Below are positions 1 through 8,452 of a stretch of DNA of 64,000 nt, piece after piece. The notes under the pieces are model-generated. The model made no database searches, was not told the origin of the DNA, and saw nothing but the letters and a program-made list of their open reading frames with translations. The position numbers and the translations under genes were made by a program. This DNA is from Flavobacteriaceae bacterium (GTDB taxonomy: Bacteria > Bacteroidota > Bacteroidia > Flavobacteriales > Flavobacteriaceae). Numbering within the stretch: position 1 is the stretch's first letter; each line of letters opens with the position of its first letter. The stretch is taken from positions 24,222 to 88,221 of the forward strand of contig JALRDO010000006.1 of the NCBI GenBank assembly GCA_023262185.1, given 5' to 3'.

Positions 1-870
1 GATGGTATGAAGTTTAATCCAGGAACTTCAATCATGCTCGTAAAAGAAAACCCAAATCTTAAAGAGCTCATGACTTTGTGTACCGATGAGTATTCAAGAA
101 CTTTTAAGGAGGTAAGTAGCGGTTTTGTCACGGCGGGTAAAGATTTTGGTTCTTCTGCGGTTCAACTTACTAAAGCTCCAAAGATCGCCTTATTAAAAGG
201 TGATGGCATTTCATCGTACAACTTTGGTGAGTGGTGGTATTTTTTAGAGCATGATCTCAGTCAAAACATAGCCACAATCGATCACGATGCCATGAGAAGA
301 GTAGATCTCAAAGGATACGATATCATCATCATGCCAAGTGGCAGCTATTCGCAATGGAGTGATGCCGAACTCAATCGCATAAAAACTTGGGTCAGAGAAG
401 GAGGACGTTTAATCGCTCAATCCGACGCCCTGTACACTGTCAGTAATTGGGATGGGCTCTCGCTTAAAGCAAAGCAATCTTCAACGAGTGACAGTGCTCC
501 TATTTCCTATTCTCTTCAAGAGCGCAGCGCCATATCAGACAGAATTACAGGTGCCATTTTTAGAACAAAAGTGGATCGCACACACCCCATCGCTTTTGGA
601 TACGCTTCTTCTTATTTCTCCCTGAAGCTAAGTGAAAACTACTTTGAGAAATTAAATCGAGGAACCATATTTTCTATCGAAGAAAACGGAAAACCTGTAT
701 CAGGCTTCGCTGGTGCGCGAACTGAAGAACCTTTAGAAAATTCTCTAGTGCTAGGAGCAGAACGTTTCGGAAGAGGCCAGGTGGTTTACTTCGTAGACAA
801 CCCTGTGTTTAGAGGTTTTTGGTATGGGGCAAAACAGGCCGTTGCCAATGCCTTATTTTTTGAGTTTTAG
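1..870 (+). CDS. M14 zinc-carboxypeptidase-like protein, C-terminal part (5' end outside window)
   Basis: The frame is open from base 1, so the gene starts upstream and only about 289 C-terminal residues are visible; the first in-window ATG (base 7) is not assumed to be the start. The segment aligns by eye with the last ~250 residues of the complete M14 peptidase at 21184-23715: shared landmarks are GDGI.SY..GE.W, a W(V)R(E/D)GG(R/V)LI stretch, HPI.FG and FRGFWYG/FRAFWYG close to the end. In the complete paralogue this region follows the peptidase domain and resembles a DJ-1/PfpI or glutamine-amidotransferase-like fold; no zinc ligands lie in the visible part. The stop overlaps the convergent DUF5606 gene by 4 nt. 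The peptidase assignment rests on the paralogue. Confidence 0.8.
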   Translation, partial: DGMKFNPGTSIMLVKENPNLKELMTLCTDEYSRTFKEVSSGFVTAGKDFGSSAVQLTKAPKIALLKGDGISSYNFGEWWYFLEHDLSQNIATIDHDAMRRVDLKGYDIIIMPSGSYSQWSDAELNRIKTWVREGGRLIAQSDALYTVSNWDGLSLKAKQSSTSDSAPISYSLQERSAISDRITGAIFRTKVDRTHPIAFGYASSYFSLKLSENYFEKLNRGTIFSIEENGKPVSGFAGARTEEPLENSLVLGAERFGRGQVVYFVDNPVFRGFWYGAKQAVANALFFEF

Positions 871-1307
871 GCCTCTTCTCCTTTAGCGGCCTCTTCTTCC
901 TTAGTAGTTTCTTTTTTGAACGAAAGAAGCTTTTTGCTTAGAAGTAAGTTGTACCAGCTCAGTACTTTTTTGATATCGCTTGCATAAACGCGGTCTTCAT
1001 CGTAATTCGGAAGTACCTCGAAAAAGTAAGCTTCTAAATCAATTTTTGCTGCCTTTGGTGAGGTCGAGGCTTGCTTTCCGCCCTCTTTGTCGTAAATCAA
1101 TTTGAACACTTCTAGCAAAGGCATCTCTTTCTCTAGGGTATATACAGCAATCTCGCTCAACATGCTTACCTTGGCACGTAAGGGTACCGTTACACGTTTT
1201 TGATCCTGAAGAGATTCTGCGACGAACCCACCTTTTGTTTGAGCTAAAAGTTTAAATAAGCCAGGGTATCCTGCTATAGAAATAATCGTTTCGAGTTCTT
1301 TACTCAT
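867..1307 (-). CDS. DUF5606 family protein
   Basis: 146 aa, conserved in Bacteroidota directly after peptide deformylase. The N-terminal ~75 residues carry the recognisable family opening (ISIAGYPGLFKLLAQTKGGF) followed by a predicted beta-rich segment with VTVPLRAKVSML; the C-terminus is a lysine/glutamate-rich tail that is probably disordered. No enzymatic motif is visible and the biochemical function is unknown. Its ATG overlaps the def stop codon by 4 nt, so it is very likely translationally coupled in a ruvX-def-DUF5606 operon. Association with translation or RNA work is only guilt by synteny. Confidence 0.85.
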   Translation of the reverse strand: MSKELETIISIAGYPGLFKLLAQTKGGFVAESLQDQKRVTVPLRAKVSMLSEIAVYTLEKEMPLLEVFKLIYDKEGGKQASTSPKAAKIDLEAYFFEVLPNYDEDRVYASDIKKVLSWYNLLLSKKLLSFKKETTKEEEAAKGEEA

Positions 1308-1894
1308 CGTTTTTTGCTTTTTGTATAAAATTTCATGCGGTAGTCTGAATCTACCATCCCTCTACTAATTTTATCAAGTCGCCCTTTGATTAGTCGCTTC
1401 TTTAAGGGTGAAAGTTTGTCTGTGAATAAGACCCCTTCAATATGATCGTATTCGTGCTGAATGATGCGCGCTGCCAATCCCGAAAATTCTTCAACCCTTT
1501 CTTTAAAGTTCTCATCTAAATAACGTAGACGAATTACTGATGGCCGTGTAACATCTTCGCGAATATCAGGAATACTTAAGCATCCTTCTGTAAAAGAAAA
1601 ATCATCTCCTTCCTCAGCGATCATCTCGGCATTGATAAACACCTTTTTAAAACTCTTCAGCACAAGTTGGTCACTAGGAGTAGCGTCTTCATCGTCAGCA
1701 AATGGGCTACCGTCAATCACAAAAAGTCTGATAGACTTGCCAATTTGTGGGGCAGCTAAGCCTACCCCATGAGCGTGATACATGGTTTCCCACATCGATT
1801 CAATCAATTGTTCTAAGCCCTCGTAATCCTCTGAAATAGAAAGTGCCTTTCGTTTTAACACTGGATCTCCGTAAGCAACAATAGGAAGTATCAT
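1304..1894 (-). CDS. def: peptide deformylase
   Basis: Removes the N-formyl group from the starting methionine of nascent proteins at the ribosome exit. All three family motifs are present: GVGLAAPQIG (residues 43-52), EGCLSIP (103-109, metal-binding Cys105) and QHEYDHIEG (146-154; His147 and His151 bind Fe/Zn, Glu148 is catalytic). At 196 aa it has the usual length for Bacteroidota. An acidic stretch around residues 66-76 (FADDEDATPSD) is an insertion seen in this lineage. The start overlaps the ruvX stop by 4 nt and the stop overlaps the DUF5606 start by 4 nt, so it is the middle gene of a tightly coupled operon. Confidence 0.97.
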   Translation of the reverse strand: MILPIVAYGDPVLKRKALSISEDYEGLEQLIESMWETMYHAHGVGLAAPQIGKSIRLFVIDGSPFADDEDATPSDQLVLKSFKKVFINAEMIAEEGDDFSFTEGCLSIPDIREDVTRPSVIRLRYLDENFKERVEEFSGLAARIIQHEYDHIEGVLFTDKLSPLKKRLIKGRLDKISRGMVDSDYRMKFYTKSKKR

Positions 1895-2301
1895 AAGCGG
1901 CTATCAAAATAAGATTGAAGAATTAAGATGGCACTCACCTCATCAATTACTGAACGGTTTTGACGGACCGATTTACGAGCGTTCATATCCACTAAAGCCT
2001 TAGACGCCATTTTTGAAGTAAAACGCTCATCCTGCCATACAATCGAAAGATTCAGGGCATTGACTATCTCTTGAACTTTCTTTTCAATAAACTCCATCGA
2101 TTCAGAGGGTTTACCATTCATTTGAAGTGGTTTACCCACTACAAGAACCTCAATGGGCTCTTCGTTATGGAGTTGCGTCAAGGTTGAAAGAAGTTGCTTA
2201 GTTTCAACGGCAGAATAGCCTGAGGCGATTCCCAGGGAATTGTATCCCGAAGAAATTCCCGTGCGCTTTGTTCCAACATCAAGTCCAACAACTCGTTCCA
2301 A
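1891..2301 (-). CDS. ruvX: YqgF/RuvX-family putative Holliday junction resolvase or pre-16S rRNA nuclease
   Basis: 136 aa with an RNase H-like fold. The N-terminal VVGLDVGTKRTGI contains the first catalytic Asp, a DERFTS motif supplies the second region, and the C-terminal IDEVSAILILQSY carries the last acidic residue. Family members have been linked both to pre-16S rRNA 5'-end maturation and to Holliday junction cleavage; the sequence does not decide between them. Translation must start at a TTG at 2301: the codons just upstream include an in-frame stop and no ATG or GTG lies before the conserved VVGLDVG. It is first in the ruvX-def-DUF5606 operon, with a good promoter at 2319-2348. Confidence 0.92.
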   Translation of the reverse strand: MERVVGLDVGTKRTGISSGYNSLGIASGYSAVETKQLLSTLTQLHNEEPIEVLVVGKPLQMNGKPSESMEFIEKKVQEIVNALNLSIVWQDERFTSKMASKALVDMNARKSVRQNRSVIDEVSAILILQSYFDSRL

Positions 2302-2318
2302 GAGGCATTATTTTGCCA

Positions 2319-2348
2319 CAAAAATAGGTCAATTTGAACTGTCACAAA
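2319..2348 (-). promoter_or_regulatory. Bacteroidota-type promoter for ruvX-def-DUF5606
   Basis: On the minus strand, TTTG (2348-2345) is followed after 18 bp by TATTTTTG (2326-2319), an exact match to the -7 element TAnnTTTG. The predicted transcript begins about 10 nt before the TTG start codon of ruvX. Confidence 0.6.
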
Positions 2349-2361
2349 CTCAGGGTCAATG

Positions 2362-2369
2362 TATCTTTG
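2362..2369 (+). promoter_or_regulatory. -7 element upstream of dapD
   Basis: TATCTTTG matches TAnnTTTG exactly, 16 nt before the dapD ATG. The nearest TTTG (2333-2336) is 25 bp away, longer than usual, so the -33 element is uncertain. The divergent ruvX promoter lies in the same 84-bp gap. Confidence 0.45.
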
Positions 2370-2385
2370 CAAAAAATAGAAGTCA

Positions 2386-3204
2386 ATGCAAGCGCTAAGA
2401 AAAAGAATAGAAGATGCCTGGGAAAATCGTGAACTCTTAAATGAAAAAGACTATCAAGATTCCATTCGTGAGGTCATTGACCTTTTAGATGGTGGCTCAT
2501 TGCGCTGTGCCGCTCCTAACGATAGCGGAGAGTGGATTGCAAATGAATGGGTGAAAAAAGCAGTAGTCCTCTATTTTCCGATCCAAAAAATGGAGACCCT
2601 AGAGGCCGGCATTTTTGAATATCACGATAAAATTCCTCTGAAGAGAAATTATGCTGAAAAAGGGGTTCGAGTAGTACCGAATGCCGTGGTAAGGCACGGG
2701 GCTTACGTTTCGAATGGCACGATATTGATGCCCAGTTATGTGAATATAGGTGCCTATGTAGACGAAGGTACTATGGTTGATACTTGGGCAACGGTTGGGA
2801 GCTGTGCTCAGATCGGAAAGAATGTACACCTTTCAGGTGGTGTTGGCATCGGAGGCGTTCTAGAACCGCTTCAGGCTACCCCAGTGATTATAGAAGACAA
2901 TGCATTTTTAGGGTCCAGAAGTATTGTCGTTGAGGGCGTTCGTGTAGGCAAAGAAGCAGTACTAGGTGCAAATGTGGTGCTCACAGCATCTACAAAAATC
3001 ATCGATGTCACTCAAGATGAGCCCGTCTACTATCAAGGTGAGGTACCTGCTCGAAAAGTGGTTATTCCTGGCACCTATACTAAAGAGTTTAACGCCGGAT
3101 CGTATGGAGTTTCATGCGCACTGATCATCGGAGAACGCAAAGAGAGCACTGATAAAAAAACTTCGTTGAACGACGCGTTGAGAACCTATGGTGTTTCAGT
3201 CTAA
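2386..3204 (+). CDS. dapD: 2,3,4,5-tetrahydropyridine-2,6-dicarboxylate N-succinyltransferase
   Basis: Succinylates tetrahydrodipicolinate in the succinylase branch of diaminopimelate/lysine synthesis, feeding both peptidoglycan and protein. At 272 aa it has the usual DapD length. The N-terminal helical domain (about residues 1-100) is followed by a left-handed beta-helix of hexapeptide repeats from about 105 to 225, with recognisable blocks such as MPSYVNIGAYVDEGTMVDTW and GSCAQIGKNVHLSGGVGIGG. The gene appears monocistronic, transcribed away from ruvX. lysA, the last enzyme of the same pathway, is at 11818-13053. Confidence 0.96.
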   Translation: MQALRKRIEDAWENRELLNEKDYQDSIREVIDLLDGGSLRCAAPNDSGEWIANEWVKKAVVLYFPIQKMETLEAGIFEYHDKIPLKRNYAEKGVRVVPNAVVRHGAYVSNGTILMPSYVNIGAYVDEGTMVDTWATVGSCAQIGKNVHLSGGVGIGGVLEPLQATPVIIEDNAFLGSRSIVVEGVRVGKEAVLGANVVLTASTKIIDVTQDEPVYYQGEVPARKVVIPGTYTKEFNAGSYGVSCALIIGERKESTDKKTSLNDALRTYGVSV

Positions 3205-3247
3205 AACCACATAAAACACTACCTTTACCGGACTCTTAGGACGAATA

Positions 3248-4690
3248 ATGCCTTCACATCGTATCGAAAAGCTTCCTAAAGCACTAGAGCACCCCATATT
3301 TGCAAAAATTGGTCAGATTGCTGATGCATTAAATCTTGAATGCTATGTAATTGGTGGCTATGTTCGAGATCACCTGCTCGGGCGTCCTTTCAAATTTGAT
3401 ATAGATATTGTCACGCTCGGCAATGCCATTGATTTAGCGGAAGCCCTTAGTCAGTCTCTAGAAGGAAATCCAAAAGTGTCGATTTTTAAAACCTTCGGTA
3501 CAGCGATGCTGAAGCACAATGATCTTGAGCTAGAGTTTGTTGGTGCACGAAAAGAAAGCTACCAATCAGATTCTAGAAAGCCGATCGTCACAGACGGTAC
3601 ACTTGAGGACGATCAAAATCGAAGAGATTTTACCATTAACGCTATGGCTATCTGTTTGAATACTGGCCGTTTTGGCGAGTTCTTAGATCCATTTAATGGT
3701 ATTGAACATCTTAACGAAAAACGAATCGTTACCCCATTAGAGCCTGAGATTACCTTCAGCGACGATCCTTTAAGAATGCTAAGAGCCATTCGTTTTGCAG
3801 CGCAATTGAACTTTGAAATCGATCCGATTACCCTAAAGGCGATTGAGGCTCAAAAAAAGCGCATTACTATTGTATCCAAAGAGCGTGTCGTTACAGAGCT
3901 TCACAAAATACTGGCAACAGAAAAACCTTCTATAGGTTTCGGCTTACTAGGGAATTCAAAACTTCTACCCCTTATACTACCTGAACTGAGTGCCTTAAAA
4001 GGCATCGATGAAATTGAAGGGATGACCCATAAAGACAATTTCTGGCATACCTTAGAAGTGGTCGACAACCTGGCATCAGTTAGCGACAACCTCTGGTTGA
4101 GATGGGCGGCCCTTTTACACGATATAGGCAAGGCGCCCACCAAGCGTTTTGACGAGAAGAATGGATTTAGTTTTCACGGTCACGAATTCGTCGGCTCAAA
4201 AATGGTCTACAAACTATTCAAACGTTTGAAAATGCCGCTAAACGATTCGATGAAATTTGTTCAAAAGATGGTGCTCATGAGCTCTAGACCCATTATCATC
4301 TCTGAACAGTTTGTAACCGATTCTGCAGTAAGAAGACTTGTTTTTGACGCAGGAGATCACATAGAAAGTCTCATGATGCTTTGCGAGGCAGACATTACCA
4401 CCAAGAATCCGAGAAAACAAAAGCGCTATAAGGAGAATTTTCAAAGGGTGCGGGCAAAAATTCAGGAGGTAGAGGAGCGTGATCGCATCCGTAATTTTCA
4501 ACCTCCCGTAGACGGAGCAGAAATTATGGAAGTCTTCGATCTCCAGCCCGGAAAAGAGATTGGCATCCTCAAAGAAGCCATTAAAGAGGCTATTCTTGAG
4601 GGTGAGATTTCAAACGATTATGAAGAAGCCAAAGCCTTTATGTTCGAGAAAGCCAAGAGCATGGGACTAAAGCCAAAGCAAGATGTATAG
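3248..4690 (+). CDS. tRNA nucleotidyltransferase (CCA-adding or poly(A) polymerase class II) with HD domain
   Basis: 480 aa class II nucleotidyltransferase. The N-terminal head shows the GG motif (residues 36-37) and the metal-binding DIDIV (Asp51, Asp53), followed by the RRDFTINAMA block and the neck motif DDPLRMLRAIRFAAQL. A C-terminal HD phosphohydrolase domain begins around residue 250, with LLHDIGK near 288 and a downstream FHGHE. Most likely it adds or repairs the 3' CCA of tRNAs; this matters here because none of the three tRNA genes in the window encodes CCA. The stop overlaps the ctaA start by 8 nt. Poly(A) polymerase activity cannot be excluded from sequence. Confidence 0.93.
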   Translation: MPSHRIEKLPKALEHPIFAKIGQIADALNLECYVIGGYVRDHLLGRPFKFDIDIVTLGNAIDLAEALSQSLEGNPKVSIFKTFGTAMLKHNDLELEFVGARKESYQSDSRKPIVTDGTLEDDQNRRDFTINAMAICLNTGRFGEFLDPFNGIEHLNEKRIVTPLEPEITFSDDPLRMLRAIRFAAQLNFEIDPITLKAIEAQKKRITIVSKERVVTELHKILATEKPSIGFGLLGNSKLLPLILPELSALKGIDEIEGMTHKDNFWHTLEVVDNLASVSDNLWLRWAALLHDIGKAPTKRFDEKNGFSFHGHEFVGSKMVYKLFKRLKMPLNDSMKFVQKMVLMSSRPIIISEQFVTDSAVRRLVFDAGDHIESLMMLCEADITTKNPRKQKRYKENFQRVRAKIQEVEERDRIRNFQPPVDGAEIMEVFDLQPGKEIGILKEAIKEAILEGEISNDYEEAKAFMFEKAKSMGLKPKQDV

Positions 4691-5741
4691 AACCCGCTTT
4701 TTACTTCACGCCACCTTGACAGTAATCTATCTGGTCATTATTGCCGGAGCTGTGGTGCGTATGACCGGCAGTGGAATGGGTTGCCCAGATTGGCCAAAGT
4801 GTTTCGGATATTATATACCTCCTACAGAGGCTGATGCCCTCGAATGGAAGCCAGAGCACGTATATAAAAAGGGACAAGTCATCATTAAAGAAGAAAAACT
4901 TGAAGTTGCTCAACGAGACTTTACCTCAACTGCTATGTATAATCCCTTAAATTGGGAAGTGTATACCAAGCACGACTATGCGCTCTTCAACCCTTGGCAT
5001 ACTTGGATCGAATACATCAACCGTCTCTTAGGTGCCTTGGCAGGTTTATTCACCTTAGCACTATTCATCAGCACCCTAATTGACTACAAAAAGAGCAAAA
5101 AACACATTGTGATCGCGGGCTTCGTTTTATTCGGAATCCTCTTTCAGGCCTGGTTAGGTGCTACTGTTGTGTATTCTGAACTTAACCCACTAAAGATTAC
5201 CCTTCACATGCTCATGGCACTAGTGCTTGTGGCATTGCTCTTTTACCTTAAATCACAGATCGATTCAGAACAGCTTGAGACCACTGAGTTAAAGCCTCAT
5301 AGGCCTTTATTGATTGCTGCCCTTATGTTGACGCTCCTCCAGGTTCTTTTTGGCACCCAGGTGCGACAAAGTGTCGATCATTTTATAGATAATGGAAACC
5401 CTATAGCCAACTGGATCCAAAATGCTCCGGTTCTTTTCTATGTGCATCGCTCATTTTCTATAATCGTACTTATTATAAACGGAATGCTCTATTATCGCTT
5501 GAAAAAAACATCACCTTTAAATTTCACCTATTATCAAGTGGTGTTAGGCCTAATCCTAATTGAGGTCGGCACAGGTATCGCGATGACTTATTTCGAGTTT
5601 CCGTTTTCTTCTCAACCTTTGCATTTGGTAATTGCTTCGCTATTATTTGGGGTTCAAGCCTATTTAGTGATGAAAACTAGTGGTAGATTAGCTCCCTCTA
5701 ATTCCAAAAACCTATGTTGTATAAAATTCGAGTCATCTTAG
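4683..5741 (+). CDS. ctaA: heme A synthase (CtaA/COX15 family)
   Basis: Oxidises the C8 methyl of heme O to a formyl group, giving heme A for cytochrome oxidase in the inner membrane. 352 aa with about eight hydrophobic segments and the family signatures GAVVRMTGSGMGCPDWP near the N-terminus, then EYINRLLG, the His-containing TLHMLMAL and VHRSFS segments and a C-terminal QPLHLVIASLLFG; these histidines are the heme ligands in the family. A large loop between the first two helices (about residues 45-100) is typical of the COX15-like Bacteroidota proteins. It overlaps the CCA-enzyme gene upstream by 8 nt and the next gene by 28 nt, so the three are probably co-transcribed. Confidence 0.94.
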   Translation: MYRTRFLLHATLTVIYLVIIAGAVVRMTGSGMGCPDWPKCFGYYIPPTEADALEWKPEHVYKKGQVIIKEEKLEVAQRDFTSTAMYNPLNWEVYTKHDYALFNPWHTWIEYINRLLGALAGLFTLALFISTLIDYKKSKKHIVIAGFVLFGILFQAWLGATVVYSELNPLKITLHMLMALVLVALLFYLKSQIDSEQLETTELKPHRPLLIAALMLTLLQVLFGTQVRQSVDHFIDNGNPIANWIQNAPVLFYVHRSFSIIVLIINGMLYYRLKKTSPLNFTYYQVVLGLILIEVGTGIAMTYFEFPFSSQPLHLVIASLLFGVQAYLVMKTSGRLAPSNSKNLCCIKFESS

Positions 5742-6268
5742 ACGCAGAAGAGGATATTTTTCGCGATTTGGCGGTATCCGATCGCATTAGCTTAGAGGAT
5801 TTTCATATTGCCATTGCACAATCCTTCGGATTCGATCTCAGCGAAATGGGCACCTTTTTCGCTGCAAATGAAGAATGGATTCAAGGGGTTGAATACCCTA
5901 TTGTTGACATGGGTTTTGAAGATGATACCGTCATCATGCGAGACACTCCTTTAGGAACCTTGTTGAATCAAGAGAGTCCAAGGCTAATTTACGTTTACGA
6001 CCTCTTGAACATGTGGAGCTTTTTTGTTGAGTTAGCAAAAATCGAAGATGGTGAACCGAGTGAAACTACCGAGTTGCTCTTTAGTTTCGGCACCCTTCCG
6101 GATCAGGCTCCTGAAAAAAGCTTTAATTCAGAACGATCTTCTTCCATGGATACAGACGATGACCTCTATTCTAGTGAAGAATGGAATGAGTATGAATTCG
6201 GAGATGAATTCGAAGACGGCTATGGCGACGACTTCGGATCTATGGACGACTATAGCGACGACTATTAA
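5714..6268 (+). CDS. plasmid pRiA4b ORF-3-like (IS1096 TnpR passenger family) protein
   Basis: 184 aa. The first ~130 residues have the alpha/beta pattern of the pRiA4b ORF-3 family (opening MLYKIRVILDAEEDIFRDL, then DFHIAIAQSFGFD and later LIYVYDLLNMW). The last ~45 residues are almost purely acidic and aromatic (D, E, S, Y, G) and are probably a disordered tail. Despite the family name, such proteins are chromosomal and widespread in Bacteroidota and are not evidence of a transposon; their function is not established. The ATG lies inside the end of ctaA. Confidence 0.8.
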   Translation: MLYKIRVILDAEEDIFRDLAVSDRISLEDFHIAIAQSFGFDLSEMGTFFAANEEWIQGVEYPIVDMGFEDDTVIMRDTPLGTLLNQESPRLIYVYDLLNMWSFFVELAKIEDGEPSETTELLFSFGTLPDQAPEKSFNSERSSSMDTDDDLYSSEEWNEYEFGDEFEDGYGDDFGSMDDYSDDY

Positions 6269-6282
6269 ACCGACCACCCTCT

Positions 6283-7340
6283 ATGTTTACCCTATACAAC
6301 GCACAGATCGATGCGATCGCTTTGCATCGCGTCGGCAATAAAAGCCGTAACGAACCCTTCATCTTTCTAAAGATCATCTTCAACTGGATGACGAGATTAG
6401 TGTACTGCTAAAGCAATACTTCTTCTCTCCCTTTAATTAGAAAGAAGTAAATTATTACTGCTTTTCTCATGAGGTAGAATTAGAGTACCATACTGTATAT
6501 CAGGCTATACGTCGCATTTTTGAAAATCCACAAGAACTGCACGAACAGAGTAAAGACATTGCATCTCACCTCTACGAGCAATCAAGGCACGCACATATCA
6601 ATAACGGCGAGCTTTACGTTGCCCATTTTAGTGAGGTAAGACTAGACAATGAAAAAATCGATGCGATTGGAATTTTTAAGAGTGAAGTCAAACAAGACTT
6701 CTTTGAATTCAGCTGAGAGAACGAAAATCTAAATATTCATTTGCGCAGGGGTATCTCTACCCAAAAGCTGGATAAAGGGTGCCTGATCTTTAATACTCAG
6801 GCCGAAGAGGGATATAAAGTACTCACGGTAGATCGCAATCGTTACGATGCCAAATATTGGCCAGAGACCTTCTTGTCTATAGCTCCGCTCACTGATGAGG
6901 TCTATTTCACTAAAAACTATCTCAAGCTCTGCAAAGAATTTGCAAAAGATGTGGTTCTTGAGGCAGAAGACAAGCAGCAAGAGGTACTATTCATGAATCG
7001 TGCGATGAATCACTTTGCTTCTCGCGACACTTTTGAAGAAACTCATTTTCTCAACGATGTGATTAAGAATCCAGCGCTTATCCCAGAGTTCAAGCACTAC
7101 AAGACCGAACGCGGTCCTAGATACAGTATAGAAGATGTTTCGTCATTTGGCATAGCCAATCAGGCGGTAAGCGAGGCAAGAAGAAAATTCAAAAACCAAA
7201 TTCACCTCGACACCAATATTCACATTAAACTCGATTTCATTAACCCAGAATCGGCAGAAAAGTTTGTTGAGAAGGGATGGGACGAGGAGCGTCAGATGTA
7301 CTATTACCTCTTGTATTTTAACAAAGAAAACAAGAGTTAA
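6283..7340 (+). pseudogene. nucleoid-associated protein NdpA/NA37 family, disrupted by a frameshift and two stops
   Basis: The three translated pieces together make one NA37-family (37-kDa nucleoid-associated) protein of about 352 residues. Starting at ATG 6283, frame 1 gives MFTLYNAQIDAIALHRVGNK and continues to NEPFIF near 6366; there one base is missing (ATC TTT CT-AAA where TCT AAA is expected) and the protein continues in the next frame as KDHLQLDDEISVLLKQYFF. In that frame there are two further stops, TAG at 6438-6440 and TGA at 6714-6716, after which the frame is open to 7340 (199 codons containing LDKGCLIFN, typical of the family). Three independent lesions favour a decayed gene over a single sequencing error. 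The last 199 residues could still be made from a TTG at 6741, but there is no strong reason to think so. Confidence 0.8.
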
Positions 7341-8392
7341 AGCGCGGTAAGATCTCTGTAATTTCTAATTACGAATAGTAGAGCGAGTTCTAGTATCACA
7401 CCCATCGAAGGTGCGGTTTCAAAACGCGGATCACCAGTAAAATGACTAATCTGTTTTCCGAGGGTTTGCACCTGTTCTGAGGTCGATAGCACATCTGCTT
7501 TAGCAGATTCTACAAGGCGGCGAAGCTGGGCTTCTGCACCCAAGGCACGCTTTGCTAATGAAGACCGCTCTTCTCGCTTGTACTGAAAGACGGACTCCTT
7601 TTTAAGATGCTGTTTAATAAGTTCCATCATTCCCTGGTTTTCTGGAAAAAACTGAGGGCGATACACCTTTAAATCACCTTCGTAATTCTGCTGATCAAAA
7701 TCGATAGCTCTAATCTTGTGAATGACACTGTCAAAATCGTGGACAGGAATAACTACATAGTTATAAGCGCGCATATCTCCTAAAAGACGAATCATAGAGC
7801 GCTCATTGAACTTTACAAACTCTTTGGCGAGCTGAGCGCGTTGACGCTCGCTGCAATGAGGTAAGTACTCTTGAATAAAAACATCTCCCGGAATTCCGGC
7901 AATATGTTCTTCGATAAGCGTATCGTTAGAAACCAGAAAGTTCAAATTGTAGGGCGAAAGTAAATGCTCTAATTCTAGCCCGTATATGCGAGAAGCGTCA
8001 CTCCTTTTGACATAGAAATAAGTGTAGTTGTCATTCATTACATTACGAATCTTGATTCGAAAGGGTTTCGAATTACCGAAGGTGCAATAATCAATAGCGT
8101 CCACAGAAAGGTCTTCGAAAATTGCATCGCTTCCGTCAGAATGTAGAATAGAATATATCATCTTTAGCGACAGGTCGAGCTCCTTTCGTTCTTCTTCAGA
8201 ATAATACACCCGAACCCATAGGGTATCCTCTTCATGCTGATTCAAAACGGCTACAGATCCTGTGAAACGCATCAAATCATCGTAATGCACAGGCACTTCT
8301 GTACTGCGTTTATAACGATCTAAGTAGCGTTGCAGCGTATCCGAAATTGGATAACTGGGCTTTTTAAATACCATTTGAGGCGCTTCGCTCAT
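7337..8392 (-). CDS. conserved protein of unknown function, possibly kinase-like fold
   Basis: I do not recognise a named family. The start is set at ATG 8392 (MSEAPQMVFKKPSYP), giving 351 aa; an in-frame extension to 8551 would run antisense through the beginning of uvrB. Residues ~30-110 look beta-rich. Further on, a stretch LLGDMRAYNYVVIP followed about 20 residues later by IRAIDFDQ recalls the catalytic-loop plus metal-binding Asp arrangement of aminoglycoside-phosphotransferase or HipA-like kinases, and IPGDVFIQEYLP could be a hinge. The C-terminal ~80 residues are helical and charged, ending in a hydrophobic LELALLFVI. The kinase-like reading is inference from two short motifs. The gene is convergent with the broken NdpA gene (4-nt overlap) and divergent from uvrB. 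Confidence 0.6.
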   Translation of the reverse strand: MSEAPQMVFKKPSYPISDTLQRYLDRYKRSTEVPVHYDDLMRFTGSVAVLNQHEEDTLWVRVYYSEEERKELDLSLKMIYSILHSDGSDAIFEDLSVDAIDYCTFGNSKPFRIKIRNVMNDNYTYFYVKRSDASRIYGLELEHLLSPYNLNFLVSNDTLIEEHIAGIPGDVFIQEYLPHCSERQRAQLAKEFVKFNERSMIRLLGDMRAYNYVVIPVHDFDSVIHKIRAIDFDQQNYEGDLKVYRPQFFPENQGMMELIKQHLKKESVFQYKREERSSLAKRALGAEAQLRRLVESAKADVLSTSEQVQTLGKQISHFTGDPRFETAPSMGVILELALLFVIRNYRDLTAL

Positions 8393-8452
8393 AGGCTTAA
8401 GATACTTTGTTTTATAAAAATGATTGCGACAGAGGATTGCTATTTTTACAGA

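Noticed and set aside
5714..6268. Transposon remnant because of the name IS1096 passenger TnpR family
   Set aside because: No transposase, inverted repeats or target duplication nearby; the family is a common chromosomal one.
6048..6341. 97-aa ORF overlapping the pRiA4b-like gene end
   Set aside because: Different frame over a real coding sequence, with no family resemblance; it only overlaps the start of the NdpA pseudogene.
6438..6716. Stop-codon readthrough or selenocysteine explaining TAG and TGA in the NdpA-family gene
   Set aside because: The frame is also shifted at 6367, and there is no recoding element or selenoprotein context; decay or sequencing error is simpler.
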